A DNA stretch of 64,000 nt from Sympetrum striolatum (taxonomy: Eukaryota; Arthropoda; Insecta; Odonata; Libellulidae): the NCBI GenBank assembly GCA_947579665.1, contig CANPUZ010000058.1, forward strand, positions 496,001-560,000, read 5' to 3'. The notes under the pieces are model-generated. The model did not search any database. It was given only the letters and a program-made list of their open reading frames with translations, and was not told the DNA's origin. Position 1 is the first letter of the stretch. Every line of letters starts with the position of its first letter. Of this stretch, positions 10,399 through 21,665 are shown one piece after another. The position numbers and the translations under genes are program-made.

Positions 10399-10665
10399 TT
10401 AATACATTTTTAAATACTTTGATTTGTGATGGAAACAGATTTGATCGTACTCTGTGTTCCCATCGCAGAAAAATGAGCACTTATTCGTGCAACGATAAAT
10501 TGTGCACATATTGCAGCCCAATTTTATTGGAATAAAATAAACCATGATGGAAAATAGACAAAAGTTTTTCCCTAACAACGCAGAAGGGCAAGGTGGGATT
10601 TTTATCTGACTCTTCGACATCCATTTATAATTAGTAAAATCGCAATATTTAGTGCAATAATGCAT
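10399..10665 (-). pseudogene. Cys-rich open frame within the LTIR transposon
   Basis: 88 codons with ten cysteines, including CTKYC, CNMCTIYRCTNKC and CFHH. Cysteine pairs of this kind suggest a zinc-binding region upstream of the C-terminal blocks at 9877-10317. The deletion copy at 41.4-43.5 kb lacks this part, so it cannot be tested by comparison here. It may instead be a chance frame. Confidence 0.35.
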
Positions 10666-10669
10666 ATTC

Positions 10670-11451
10670 TGGAGAAAGAAGTAATAAAGATATGATGGAA
10701 TACGATAAATACAGCAGCTCAGTTCAAAACGTGGCCATGCGAGATTGCTATGTCAATAAAATACTTACTGAACTCTAAGCAGCTGTCAATTTTCTAGAGG
10801 AACCTAAAGTGGAGTATGGATGAAATCTGAAGGATCCAAGAAATGAAAATAAGGCAAAACTCACAATTGAAAAAAACTCGAAGTAACACACAACAGAATG
10901 GCCACATAGCCACGACTTAACCCAAGTCTCAAATAAAGATTATTTACCCATGTTTCAACAGAAACTTTGTTATAATTTGTTACTTTAGTAAATTAACTAA
11001 CTTCTAAGTTAATTAACTTTACTAATTATTCTCCCATTCTGTCCATTGTTAACCCTCTTCCTCCTCCCCCTAACACCGCTCCCCCTATCAACAGTAGCTA
11101 ATCTGATTGGTGCCTTGGTTTTTTATTCTTTGTATATATATATGCACTCCTGAATAACTCTTATGCTTGATAATGGACTAACGTCCGAAACCGGTCGCAG
11201 ATATTAAAAACTATAGAAGTGGAATTTTGTTAAGTTATTCCCACCCATTTACTAGGATGGAGTTTCATTAAGTTAAAGCTGACCAGATTGATTTAATTTG
11301 TAACTTTTTTGTCCATAATGTCTCGCCGGCACAATATTTTGTCTTAATAACACCAGATAGATACCCACATAAGGATTTACAACCTCATCGAAGAAAACAA
11401 ATTGCAGGCTTGGGATCCTCAACCAAGAAACCCACCCGTGGCTGGTATTGC
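10670..11451. other. Interior of the LTIR transposon, non-coding as it stands
   Basis: No clear coding sequence. The pyrimidine-rich CTCTTCCTCCTCCCCCTAAC lies near 11050. A hammerhead-like or Penelope-tail-like motif lies near 11165-11200 and is listed separately. Part of this interior may be a second, smaller insertion. Confidence 0.4.
11165..11200 (+). ncRNA. Possible degenerate hammerhead / Penelope-type 3' motif
   Basis: Reads TTGATAAT-GGAC-TAAC-GTCC-GAAACCGGTC. A GGAC/GTCC stem separates a CTGATGA-like half from GAAAC, which is the layout of the minimal hammerhead motifs known from Penelope-like retroelements. The first half departs from the CTGATGA consensus at key positions, so self-cleavage is unlikely in this copy. 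A similar but weaker stretch (CTGAAAATGTTTTCGAAACC) lies at about 41193. Confidence 0.3.
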
Positions 11452-12516
11452 ATGGCTATCGGGCGTAACCCTGGGGCGATGGGGTTACTGGTTCAAATGC
11501 CTGAACTGGTAGTGACGATGTCACTACTAGTACCAGTCATGGACCAACGCAATATACTAAAAATGTCTACATAAAATAACCAGGACGATAAACAACAGAA
11601 GACATGTGGCGCCACCATAGCAACGTTCTCAACTTTGTTAATTTTTTAGGGCTGTACGAGCTCGCGATGAAAAACCAAGTGTACTTTTTTAAGAGGTTTG
11701 AAACATGCTCTTTCAAATGAAAATAATTTACGAGAGTATCGAAAAGGTCTTTCTTTTCTAAGAGCGGACAGAAAATAACCTATTTTTCTCGTTTTTACAA
11801 ATGTCATCCTCATAGTTGTCCCTGTTTCTAGGGCCTTATATGCTCGAGATGAAAAACTAGATATACTTTTTTAGAGGGTTTAAATCATTCTCTATTTAAT
11901 AAAAATGATTCAAAATAAATTCCAGAGGGTCTTTTTTTGTAAAAGCGGGGTAAAAATAGCCTATTTTTGGCTTTTTTACAAAAACTGTCAAATGTTTGCT
12001 CAATTTTTAAAATAATGGAAAGTACTAGGATAATGAAATTTTATATGTATAAACTATGTATTGATATGTTATCATGCGCAAAGTTTCACGTAGATTATAT
12101 CATTTCTTCTTGAAATATAAAAAGCCAAAGTTTTAATTTTTTTTCGATCCGCAATTTTTTGGGCCAATTTTGCACAGAATTTTCTGCAAGGAGGTCGCTC
12201 TTACAGTTATTATTATCATTTTGTTTAATAGAGCGCAAAAAGTTGTTCAAGATAGCCAAAGATTGTTTACTTCATAAAAATATTCTCTGAGATACTATGC
12301 CTCAAAGTTGCTGAAAACGCACAGTCATATTGAAGAAGGCAGCGACACGGGGTCAAATAAACTGCTATATCTCAGCAAGTATTCCATCGGCGAAAGTAAA
12401 ACTTTACAAATGTTCATAAGAGATATGTGCAAATGTTCATACAAAATTTCATCGAAATCCGTGATGGTCGAGCGGGGCACTTCTCTGAAATCAGACCACT
12501 TGGCATGGAATGGCCC
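11452..12516 (-). repeat. Right terminal inverted repeat of the LTIR transposon
   Basis: Inverted partner of 8829-9893. An 81-codon frame here (12308-12553) and a 134-codon frame in the left arm arise from the arm sequence itself and are also seen, broken, in the second copy. They are not supported as genes. Confidence 0.9.
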
Positions 12517-12600
12517 ACATAGCACCTTGGTTGGTTTCGTTAGAGTTGATTAGCTTTTCGAGTATATCGGTCAAGCGGAAGTCGAGCTTTTTTAAATTAA
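12517..12600 (+). mobile_element. RepC element, continuation after the LTIR insertion
   Basis: ACATAGCACCTTGGTTGGTT then GTTAGAGTTGATTAGCTTTTCGAG continues the unit interrupted at 8828. It is lost after AAGCGGAAGTCGAGCTTTTT, so the 3' half of this RepC is missing. Confidence 0.8.
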
Positions 12601-12654
12601 TTTTTAATTTCTTGTGATGTGTATATTTTTAAGTATGTTTTATTTATATTGTAT

Positions 12655-13540
12655 ACGAGTAAAATGTAGCTTGCATACTGCAAGCAGATCGACAACACTA
12701 ATTTGATATCGGCATCATATCGGGACGGACATCAAAAGAAAAAAAGGGTTGGAAATATTCTTAAAATTCGCTGCAATTTAATCGTCTGGCATCGAACCCG
12801 GGTGTTACTGATGATACTTACTATGTAGCACAACAGAGGATCACCAATTCTAATTATGTATAAAAATTCAAGCAGAAATATTGGCTGCAACTGCCTCAAA
12901 CGACGTCCTACTTTTCCCATATATTCCTTATGAGAGAAATTTTAATGTGCTCTGGCATCGAACCCAGGAACAGCATGGTCTTATCTAATTTTTTTCATAA
13001 AGCAAATCTTAATATACATCTTCTATGTAAGCAAGAACTTCCTATCATATCGATAAATGCATAAAATAATTATGAAAAGTTACCCCAATGTATTATATAT
13101 GGGGAATATATTTACCGCCCGGCATCGAACCCGGGTCTTTCTGGCGATAATTTACTATGCAGCACAACAGAAAATCACCATCTCTAACTACATATGCAAA
13201 TTCAAGCAGAAATATTGCTTGCAACTCCCTCAAACGACGTCCTACTTTTCCCTTATATTCCTTATGAGAGAAAAGTTATTGTGCTCTGGCATCGAACCCA
13301 GGAATACTACGGTCAAACAAAAATGTTTTTCTGAAACAAATTCTTACCATACATCTTCCAGCTAAGCACAAACTTCCTATCATTTTGATAAGTGCATCAA
13401 AAAAAATAATGAAAAACTACTCCCATGTATTTTAAAGGGCAGATATTTGCATCTTCCTAGCATCGAACCCAGGATATTTTCCGTGAAAGTCATTCATGTT
13501 TTCAATAGATCATGACCATATATAAAGGCTCAAAAGGCTA
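12655..13540 (-). mobile_element. HelE element, 5'-truncated, five T-arm-like modules
   Basis: HelE sense is the minus strand. The 3' end is ACGAGT (12655-12660; ACTCGT on the element strand), next to the hairpin GCTTGCAGTATGCAAGC (12671-12687). Palindromes of the form CNGGNTTCGATNCC are centred at about 12794, 12960, 13128, 13294 and 13465, spaced 166-171 bp. Two module types alternate: one starts from ATATTTCTGCTTGAATTT..TAGAGATGGTG, the other from GGAAGTTTGTGCTTAGCTGG. The 5' terminus is lost beyond 13540. Confidence 0.7.
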
Positions 13541-14081
13541 AAAAACATTGTTATACTTGAAAACAAAAATTTGCTTTGCATTTATGTTTAAAAAAATGAA
13601 AATCTATGTTTTTGACAAAAAAATATCAAACTTTCGACCCGTCGCGGGAGACCAAAATATTTAACAATAAGACTAAGAATGTTATGAGCAAATACGTGAC
13701 CATAGCAACGACTATTTATAACGACTTGAAATTTTGAATTTCGAAAAAAGTTTTTTCGTGCTACGCCCTACTGCATAATCATGAAATTTAAGTTTATGCT
13801 AAATCCTTTCCGAAATATTGGATGAATTTTGCTTTTTCGTTTAAAAAATATATTTTTTCTTTACTCTTTAAATGTAGTCCTATAAAGTCATCAATTTTCT
13901 TCGCTTCGTGGATTCCCTTGTCTTTTACGAATCTTTGCGTCTTCCAAAGAAATATGACTACCCACATTAGCTTACGATCATGAAAATGAAACAAATAGTC
14001 CTTTTTATGTATTTTAAGGAGAAATTATTCATTCACCCGAAGCTAAATGTTTTCTAACTGTTCCATTTCTGTCTTTTGCAG
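13541..14081. other. AT-rich sequence with a faint LINE relic
   Basis: On the minus strand, 13985-13900 reads GSHISLEDAKIRK, resembling the YLGSxxSxDxKMR block of the relic at 5.7 kb. This is the only recognisable part, and it is weak. The remainder is AT-rich and shows nothing I can name. Confidence 0.3.
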
Positions 14082-14130
14082 CCGGAAGATGCTCTGACTG
14101 CGTTGGATTCGAGAGAACAGCGCCGAATTG
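14082..14130 (+). other. Candidate 49-bp exon
   Basis: TTCTGTCTTTTGCAG precedes and GTGAGT follows, both good spliceosomal sites. The 49 bp are open in one frame as PEDALTALDSREQRRI. At DNA level it aligns with the 45-bp candidate at 62221-62265: AAGATG, CTGC and TTGGATT coincide, followed by the same GGTGAGTC. Two sites with matching sequence and matching splice borders are unlikely by chance. No protein family is recognised. It may be coding, untranslated or a non-coding RNA exon. Confidence 0.4.
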
Positions 14131-14261
14131 GTGAGTCCAATATCTTATTCATAATGCCGTAGTTCTCGTAACTTCGATTCGAAAATTATTGCTGTAAAAT
14201 GTCGTCTTTCTTCCCAATGCATTTCTCATTAGCCTATCTTTCCCTTATATATTCTTACGAT

Positions 14262-14550
14262 ATCTCAACAATCACCTTCGTCGTCAAGGACTTGTTTACG
14301 CCCACGAAATCACACGAAATCTCCGTCTTTTTTGTCTTTTTTCTCAAAATTTCGACTCGAATACGATATTCCAGGACCGAAATAAGAATCTTCATTCAAT
14401 TTCCTTTCTTTTGGTACTAATCCCGATTTCGTACGACCATTATTTCTGATTTAATTCTTCAAAATAAAAAATGTCTGCAATCGATCAAAACGAACTTTAC
14501 GTGCATTTCTTACATAGAGCATTTGCCCCGACCTAGCGTCGAACCAAGGA
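14262..14550 (-). mobile_element. HelA Helitron fragment
   Basis: CTCAACAATCACCTTCGTCG to GTCGAACCAAGGATAATCTT on the plus strand, with TTCATTCAATTTCCTTTCTT and AATGTCTGCAATCGATCAAA between. Same subfamily as 26645-26960, 30955-31280 and 43925-44150. Both ends are missing. Confidence 0.6.
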
Positions 14551-14639
14551 TAATCTTCGAAGATGTCTTTGCGGTTTTCGTTAGCGACGCACGACTTCCA
14601 GCGATCTTATGAATTTGAACTCTCTAATTTGCAGGAAGG

Positions 14640-15340
14640 TGCCTCAAAAAATTACGAATATCCCCGAAATGCATTATTAAAAACGTTTATTTCTGATTTC
14701 GAGTAACTTTTTCGTCTTTTAACTCGATATTCTCGCAATTCCTAATCCAAAATGATATACGACTGCATGAAAACCAGCGAATTACTTTCTAATGAGTCTG
14801 ATTTCCAAGGTATTTCTGAAAGGGAAAAATCCATTGGCTTGACTTCAACAATGGCACTGGTCGTCAGGGTGACCGGGTGTTTCAAGTCACGAAATTTTCG
14901 AATATTTTCGTTTGTCTCACGTAAAATCTCTAAACTTCATTTCGGAAACAATGATACACGACAGAAATTTAAAAAAAGTATTCAAATTCCCTTGTTTTGC
15001 CCTTGTCTCGAATTTGTACGACAAATATTTCTGATTTAAAATTGCAGGAGAAGAAAAACCCGCAAGACATGATACTTGACGTTGATTTCTTATGGAATCC
15101 GTGGTCGTCAATGGAGACTGGTCGTTCACTACGACGAAACGATAAGAAACTTTCGTTTATTATGCTCCATTTCTCGTCATTCCGAATTTAAGCGATATGT
15201 CACCAACGAATAGAGTATATTTAATCAATTTCCTTTTTTTGTGCGCTTGTCTCCATTTCGAAAGACTATTATTTCCAATTTGAATTCGCGAAAGAAAAAT
15301 AGACGAATCTAAAAAAAAACGAAATATACTACACAATAAA
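14640..15340 (-). mobile_element. Diverged HelA Helitron remnants
   Basis: TTCAACAATGGCACTGGTCG (14847) starts a piece that continues through TTCCCTTGTTTTGCCCTTGT (14988) to GAATCCGTGGTCGTC (about 15110). A second, shorter piece covers 15220-15300 with TTTTTGTGCGCTTGTCTCC and ATTCGCGAAAGAAAAATAGA. No ends remain. Confidence 0.45.
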
Positions 15341-15375
15341 TATTGTTTGGAGACATTTGTATGCTAATATGTTAT

Positions 15376-16347
15376 GTTTTTTTACTTTATCCGTACACGT
15401 AGTACAGAGAGAGTATTTTTTTCATGAAAAATTGATGATTTCGACGGAAATGCATGTTTTGGGGTCCATAGCACACGTCATTTTCGGAATTATGTCTGTG
15501 TGTATGTGTGTGTGATTGTGGGAGCTCTAACGTAAAAAATATAGGTCGTATCAATACCAAACTTCATATATAGCACTGTTGTGGGTGCTGTCAGAGTTGA
15601 TTAGTTTTTGGAGTAAATCGGTTGACCGGAAGTCGAGCTTTATTCTTCGAAACAAATTTCCGTTTTTGCAAAATATCTCCATAAATATGATATTTATGTA
15701 TATACTATTATTTATAAAAGTTTTAGAAAATGTAATTTACTATAACTTTTGTATTTAACATATTTCTGTATAACTGATTGTATAGGAGTTATTCGTGAAA
15801 TACTGATAAACCGGAAGTTGCTGATTATCTACTTTGTGGGAGCTCTAATATGGAAACCTTTAGTCGTATCAACACCATATTTCATATGTAGTACTTTGGT
15901 TGGTGTCGTTAGAGTTGATTAGTTTTTGGAGTTAATAGATTAACCGGAAGTCGAGCTTTACCTTTCGAAGCCAGTTTCCGTTTTTGCAAACTGCTTCCTT
16001 AAATATGATATTTAGGTATATACTATTATGTATAAATGTTTTAGAAAATGTAATTTACTATAACTTTTGGATGGAACATATGTTAGTCTAACTGATTGTT
16101 TAGGAGTTATTTATGAAATACTGATAAACCGGAAGTTGCTGTACTTAGTGGGCCATTTCATCGTTTTCCATCGAAAATGTCCCGAAAAACATTATTTATA
16201 ATGTTTATGACGTAAAAGATAATATGATATGAATTAATCACTTATCTTCCAAGTTTAGATGGAATATAGAGTTCGAAAATACTGTCGTAGATAAATATTT
16301 ACATCTTCTATATGGAGAAAGTCATGTGCTGGCCACATCAGATTTTT
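15376..16347 (+). mobile_element. RepC element, essentially full length
   Basis: Starts with TTTACTTTATCCGTACACGT, the imperfect 5' hairpin, then GGAAATGCATGTTTTGGGG, a TGTGTGTG tract and GATTGTGGGAGCTCTAACG. Two internal units follow, then the 3' block CATTTCATCGTTTTCCATCG, AAAACATTATTTATAATGTT, TGGAGAAAGTCATGTGCTGG and CCACATCAGATTTTTT. ACCGGAAGT lies near 15625, 15810, 15942 and 16128. The two ends share ACTTTCTCCATATA in inverted orientation when compared with other copies. Length is about 970 bp with no protein-coding sequence: a non-autonomous element. Confidence 0.8.
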
Positions 16348-16640
16348 TATTCTAGTATGTGTCTAATTTATCCAAGCAATTAAAAAAAAATATGAACCTG
16401 AATTTCGACATGTTCGGTGAACCTTTTTGATTCTAATTAAACCACGTTAGTTTTGATTTGTTCTGTTAAAATTTACGTTATTTAGAATCGAAAGGAACAT
16501 TTTATTACGATGTGTTGTACACAGTTCACTTGTATGTATTTATCTAGTTTGATAATAATAGGAGAAAATTGGGTGTATTTAGAAGGAAAGATGTCCTTAC
16601 TTTGTTTAGTTATTTAATGATTACGCAATTCTATTTGATA
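16348..16640. other. Unassigned AT-rich sequence
   Basis: Nothing recognisable between the RepC 3' end and the next Helitron. Confidence 0.3.
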
Positions 16641-17098
16641 AAACGCCTGAGCTCGGATTCAACAATGGCGTTTGTCGTCACGGGGACCGGTTGTTTATAC
16701 TCTCAAAATTTCACAAATATCTCGTGTATTTCGCGTAAAATCTCGATAATTAAATTCGATAAACAATAAAACACGACCATAGTAAGATTCTTCATTCATT
16801 TCCCCTTCTTTTGGTGCTTGTCTCGACTCTTTAAGACCATTCTTTCTAATTTAATTTCGCAAAAGAAATAAAGCCTGCAGCGGAAAAAACGAATTTTACG
16901 TGCATTTCTTATGGAAGTTGTTTGACTCGTCTGGGGGTTCGAACCGAGGACGAAATGTCAACATTTTTCACGATAGAAACATTCTTGTGCATGAATGCAA
17001 CGTTACGTTGAAATTTCAAGTCAATCGACCGTCTATTTTTCGAGTTTTTGCGGACACAAACAACCGAAGACCGAATTTTTATGTATAACACATTCCAC
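16641..17098 (-). mobile_element. HelA Helitron, nearly complete 5' half
   Basis: CGCCTGAGCTCGGATTCAAC (16645) to TTTTTATGTATAACACATTC (17080-17099). On the minus strand the leader reads CGGTTGTTTGTGTCCGCAAA then TCGATTGACTTGAAATTTC, as in the full-length copy at 52928-53776. GGGGTTCGAACCGAGGAC is at 16932-16949. The 3' CTAG end is not present. Confidence 0.65.
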
Positions 17099-17409
17099 GA
17101 CAAAAATAAGATTAAAATAAACTGGAAATATAATATTTACGGGAGTAAAAATAAATAGAATTCTTTCGTAGGCTTTCGAGTGTTTAAATATGCGAAAGCA
17201 TGAGTTGAAAAACATCGTAATTTATAGAGTGTGAAGAAAAAATATAACTTTTAATTAATATAGATTTAAAAATGTCTTATTATCAAACTAGTAAATAAGC
17301 ATCATTTAAATATAAATGTCTCATGGATTCCATGAAGGTTTTATAAATCAAAATGGTTGAAATAACTCGTATAATCAGCAAAATTTACGATAAATTAATA
17401 TGGAGTTGA

Positions 17410-17725
17410 ATTCCATTCTAATGAGCTCGGATTCAACAATCGCCTTGGTCGCCATGGGGACAAGTTTGTTTACTACCAATAAATTTTACATAATAATCGC
17501 CTATTTTGCCCTATTTCTCTTAATTTAGATCCTAAAAGCATACAACGTGACCAAAATAAGAATCTCCATTCAATTTCCTTTCTTTTGGTACATTTTTCGA
17601 CTTCCTACGACCAATATTTCCTATTTAAAATCGCAAAACAAGAAAAGCCTGCTATGTATGAAAACAAATTTTACTCATTTCTTACGGAAGCAGGGCGTTC
17701 TCGGGTCGAACCCCGAGCTGTTAAG
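17410..17725 (-). mobile_element. HelA Helitron fragment
   Basis: AATGAGCTCGGATTCAACAA then CAATTTCCTTTCTTTTGGTA, and GGGTCGAACCCCGAGC (17703-17718). Terminal sequences are absent. Confidence 0.6.
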
Positions 17726-17810
17726 AGAATGAAACCTTCATAACCTTATTCTTAACTCCACAAAGGTTAATTATGGGAAATTTGGTGGAATTCGGGGCAA
17801 TGGTTTTCAG

Positions 17811-17987
17811 AGGGGAAGATCTAAACGTAGATATATACACAGAGTGCGTATGCTATATGCACAAAATTCCAATGAATCCTTCTTAGATTGGCGACCTCAA
17901 CTGCACTTCTGCGGACCTCTTAGAGCCTGTCACAAACTCCCAATGGGAGAAGAAACAGAATCGTATCGCCTTTCAACATCCGCTCAG
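17811..17987 (+). other. Weak candidate exon of 59 codons
   Basis: Bounded by TGGTTTTCAG (acceptor-like, with a poor pyrimidine tract) and CGCTCAG|GTGAGA (a good donor). The 177 bp are exactly 59 codons, open in one frame that ends ESYRLSTSAQ. The content is richer in GC than the surrounding DNA. It lies just before the 190-bp satellite and has no repeat partner in the window. I recognise no domain; the weak acceptor keeps confidence low. Confidence 0.25.
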
Positions 17988-18863
17988 GTGAGAGCCGTCT
18001 TTTGTTATTCCTTTCGGGCGCTCCATCGGGTGGAATAAGCACCTTGAATGGGATACGGATGGGTGAACACGACCTCTCTTTCCGGCGGAGGATGTTTCGG
18101 AGGGAGAAATGGAGCAGAAGTAATTGCCTCAGGGACTCGGTTGAGGCGTCGATGGATAGGAAATTGAATGAGGTTTAATATAAGTATGAATAGTTGCGAA
18201 TATTATGGGGTTATAGTGCAACAAATGGGTAAATTGTTACGGAGAGTCGGATATAAATATTAGCTTAAGACAGGGTAATAGATTTTTCTAACGAAGAAAT
18301 AAAGTAGAATTAATTGCTTCACAAACATAAGTAAGGCATCGTTAGAAAGGGAATTAAATAAGGTTTAATATAAGTATGAATAATTTCAAATATTGCGATG
18401 TTATAGTGCAAAATATGGGAAAATTGTGTGGAAAAGTCGGAAAAAATATTACTTCGACTGGGTTTGATAGATTTTTCAAATAAATAAATTAATTAAACGT
18501 ATTTGCTTCATAAACGTAAGTGAGGCATCAATGGAAAGAAAAGTTTACAAGCTTTCATATCAGTATGAATAATTGTCAATTTTCCGCATTTATATCACAA
18601 TAAATGGGTAAATTGCGTCGTCGAGTCGGAAACAATAGTTACCTTAAGACAGCATTACAGATTTTATGCACAGAAGAAATAATGTGGAAGTAATTGCTTC
18701 GTAAACATAAGTGAGGCATCCTTAGATAGGGAATTAAGTAATGCTTAATTTAAGCATGGATAATTGCAAATAATTGCGGTATTATAGTGCAAAGAATGGG
18801 CAAATTTTTTGGGACGGTCGGAAAAAAATATTAACTCGAGAAGGCGTAGTAAATTTTTCAAAT

Positions 18864-19440
18864 CTTTTATGTTTTTTAAAATCGTAATTACGTGGGTGTG
18901 TTTGTCTTGGATTGGAGGCCACACCGTTCGTCCGATTTGCTTCCAACTTTATACACGTGTCCTCTGCGACCTGGAAGGAATCACTGTCGCCTTTTTGTTC
19001 CACCATTTCACGCGGTTCGAACACAGATCGCTCTGATAGATATCCCTAAAGAACACACATAAAACTCATCTTTATCGCATGCAGGCTTTATTTCTTTCGC
19101 GAAATTAAATTAGAAGGAATAGCCGCATTTTAACGAGACAAACACCAAAAGAAAGAAAATTGAATGGAGTATCTTATTTCATTCGTGGAATCTTACTTTT
19201 GATTAGAATTTGCGAGAATATCGGTGAAAAATACGAAGAATTTTTTGAAAATTCTAAGTTGTAAACAACTCATCTCCCTGACGACCGATCCCATTGTTGA
19301 ATCCGATGTGTTATCCCGTAAATATACTCGAGGCCCATACAGTTGATGATTACAGAGGACGATATATTACATGGATAAGGAGAAATTTACTCTGTAAGAA
19401 GGTAACCAGCAATTGCAGGTACGTAATCACAGTCAGGAGA
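18864..19440 (+). mobile_element. HelA Helitron inserted in the 190-bp satellite
   Basis: The plus strand starts A|TCTTTTATGTTTTTTAAAAT, then GTGTGTTTGTCTTGGATTGG and AGGCCACACCGTTCGTCCGA, a standard leader. GCGGTTCGAACACAG is at about 19013, TTCTAAGTTGTAAACAACTC near 19255 and TTGTTGAATCCGATGTGTTA at 19293. The 3' part matches the inverted copy at 7110-7260. A clear CTAG end is not visible, so the right border is approximate. Confidence 0.6.
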
Positions 19441-21164
19441 TTAATAGCTCATGGATGAGGGAAGTTAGATGTTTTGCTAATGAATGGACTAATATTTTTA
19501 ACCTTCTCCGCGCCTAGTAAAGAAATGTAGTTAAAGTATGTGCTTCATTTACTTAGGTGAGGCATCGATAGAGAGAGAATTTAACGTGCTTCCATATCAG
19601 TACAAATAATTGCAAATATTGCGTAGAAAAATTTTACATAAAGACAGCGTAATAGTTTTTTCGAATAAAGAAATAAAGTATAAGCAATTGCCTCGCGAAC
19701 TTCAAAGGGGCATCGATGGATAGGGAATTGCACGAGGTTTATTATCAGAATAAATTATTGCAAATATTGCTGTGTTATAGTGCAAAATATGGGTAAATTT
19801 TTACGGAGAGTCGGAAATAAATATCGCCTCGAGAAGGTGTAATTGATTTCTCAAATAAAGAAATAAAGTGGAAGTATTTGCTTCGTGAAGGCATCGATAG
19901 AGAGAGAATTTAACGAGCTTAAACATTAATGAAAATAATTGCAACTATAGCGATATTATAATGCAATGGATGTGTGAATTGTGTTTTTAAATCAGAAAAA
20001 TCGACTTCACTTAGCGTAATATATTTTCCAAATTCATGAATGGAGCAGAAGTAATTGCCTCAGGAACTCGGTTGGGGCATCGATGGATGGGGAATTTAAT
20101 AAGGTTCAATATAAGTATGAATAATTGCAAATATTGCGACGTTAAAGTGCAAAACATGAGTAAAATGTGTGGTAGAATCGTAAAAAAAGTTTAGATTAAG
20201 ACAGTGTAATAGAGTTTTCAAATAAAGAAATAAAAGCAGAAGTATTTGCTTCTTAAATTTAAGTGAGGCATCAACAGAAAGAGAATTTAACGAGCTTCGA
20301 TATCAGTAAAAATGATAGCAGATATTGTGGTATTCTAGTGCAAAATATGGGTAAATTTTTATGGAGAGTTGGAAGTAAATTTTACCTCGTGAAGGCGTAA
20401 TACATTTTTCAAGTAAAGAAATAAATTAATAGTGTTTGCTCCATAAAATTAAGTTAGGAATAGGTACAAAGATAACCTTAGAAGCTTACAGATCAGTATA
20501 TAAAATATCGCAGCTATTTCTATAATATAGTTCAAAACACGGGTGAATTGTGTTGGAAAATTCAGAAAAAAATGGGTTAATCAAGAATGAGTAATATATA
20601 TTTTTCAATTACAGAGATTAAGTAGATTTATTAGTCTCAGAAACGCGAAGAAGATATCATTGAATAGGAAATCTTACGAGGTTTAATATCGGTGCAAATA
20701 TCGCGATATTATTATGCAAACAATGTGTAAATTGTAACGTCAAGTCTGCGAAATGTGCTCTCCCTTATCGTGAGCGATATTAAATCGAAGTAATTGCTAC
20801 AATAAGTTGTAAAAGGCTTCGTTAGAAAGGGAATTGAAAAAGATTTAATGACAGCGTGGATAATTGCAACTATTGCCATAATATAGTGCGAAGATAGGAG
20901 ATAAATGTGCCATAATTGATTGTTATGGCTAAGTTATATGTTTTCTGTAATAGTCAATCATGTTGATTGATTATGATATTGTTGTAAGCACTATTGTATT
21001 AGTCCGTACAATGGATATGAGTTAACTTGTATTGCGATAAAAAAGATATATAAAAAAATATGGGAACTGTGACCGCTAGCCGGAAATAAGGGACTTCACT
21101 TAGCGTTAGATATATTTCAATCTCAGCAATGGATTGCAAATAATAGCTTCAAGAAGTTTAATAA

Positions 21165-21665
21165 TCCGATGTGGCCAACACATGACTTTCTCCGTATTTA
21201 TTGAAAACAGAAGCCTATGCCGGTAATATATAAACAACTCCAAAACAATGAGTGTTACAGGAAAATGTTTCATACAAAAGTTGTAGTAAAGTACATTATC
21301 TATAATTTTTGTATGTAATTGTATATGCCTACATTGCATTCTGTCAGAGATATTTAAGAAACAAACTTTTGTTCCGGATAGACCGCAACTTCCGGTTAAG
21401 CGGTATTCACCAAAAACAAATCAACTCTTGGCATTGTTAGGAAAATACTAAATATGAATTTTGGAAATGATCGGATAATTACTTTTTAAGATAGAGCGCC
21501 CACAAACTTTTTTAACCACTGACACACAGACATGTTAAGGGAAAATAGCGAAAACGAGCTCTATGGGCCCCAAAACATATATTTCCGTCGAAATCTGGAG
21601 GTCGAATTTTTTGCGAATACAATACTTTCTCTATACTACGTACTATAGGGAGAAAGGTAAAAGAT
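21165..21665 (-). mobile_element. RepD element inserted in the 190-bp satellite
   Basis: The minus-strand 3' end is at about 21165 (AATCCGATGTGGCCAACACA, 21161-21180). The unit contains TGAGTGTTACAGGAAAATGT and ACTTCCGGTTAAGCGG (about 21388). The 5' end includes CAAAACATATATTTCCGTCG and the hairpin TATACTACGTACTATAGGGA (21634-21653). This copy keeps both ends but only about one internal unit. Confidence 0.75.

Larger units (their letters stand above)
8829..12516. mobile_element. LTIR DNA transposon, 3.7 kb, with about 1.06-kb terminal inverted repeats
   Basis: The ends are GGGTCATTCCATGCCAAGTG (left) and the inverse of GGGCCATTCCATGCCAAGTG (right). The arms run from 8829 to about 9893 and from about 11452 to 12516, and by eye differ at only a few bases. 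A 4-bp target duplication, ACAT, flanks it (8825-8828 and 12517-12520). Terminal repeats, the short duplication and decayed coding sequence between the arms make it a cut-and-paste DNA transposon. The superfamily is not identified: long arms occur in several groups, and a 4-bp duplication is known from more than one. Arm similarity indicates a young insertion, although the coding part is already broken. Confidence 0.9.

Noticed and set aside
8829..12516. Considered as a retroviral or LTR element because of its long terminal repeats
   Set aside because: The repeats are inverted, not direct, and no protease, reverse transcriptase or integrase is present.
12308..12553. 81-codon frame, also seen inverted at 8633-9037 as 134 codons
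   Set aside because: Both sit in the terminal inverted repeats of the LTIR transposon and cross into host RepC sequence. The second LTIR copy breaks the frame.
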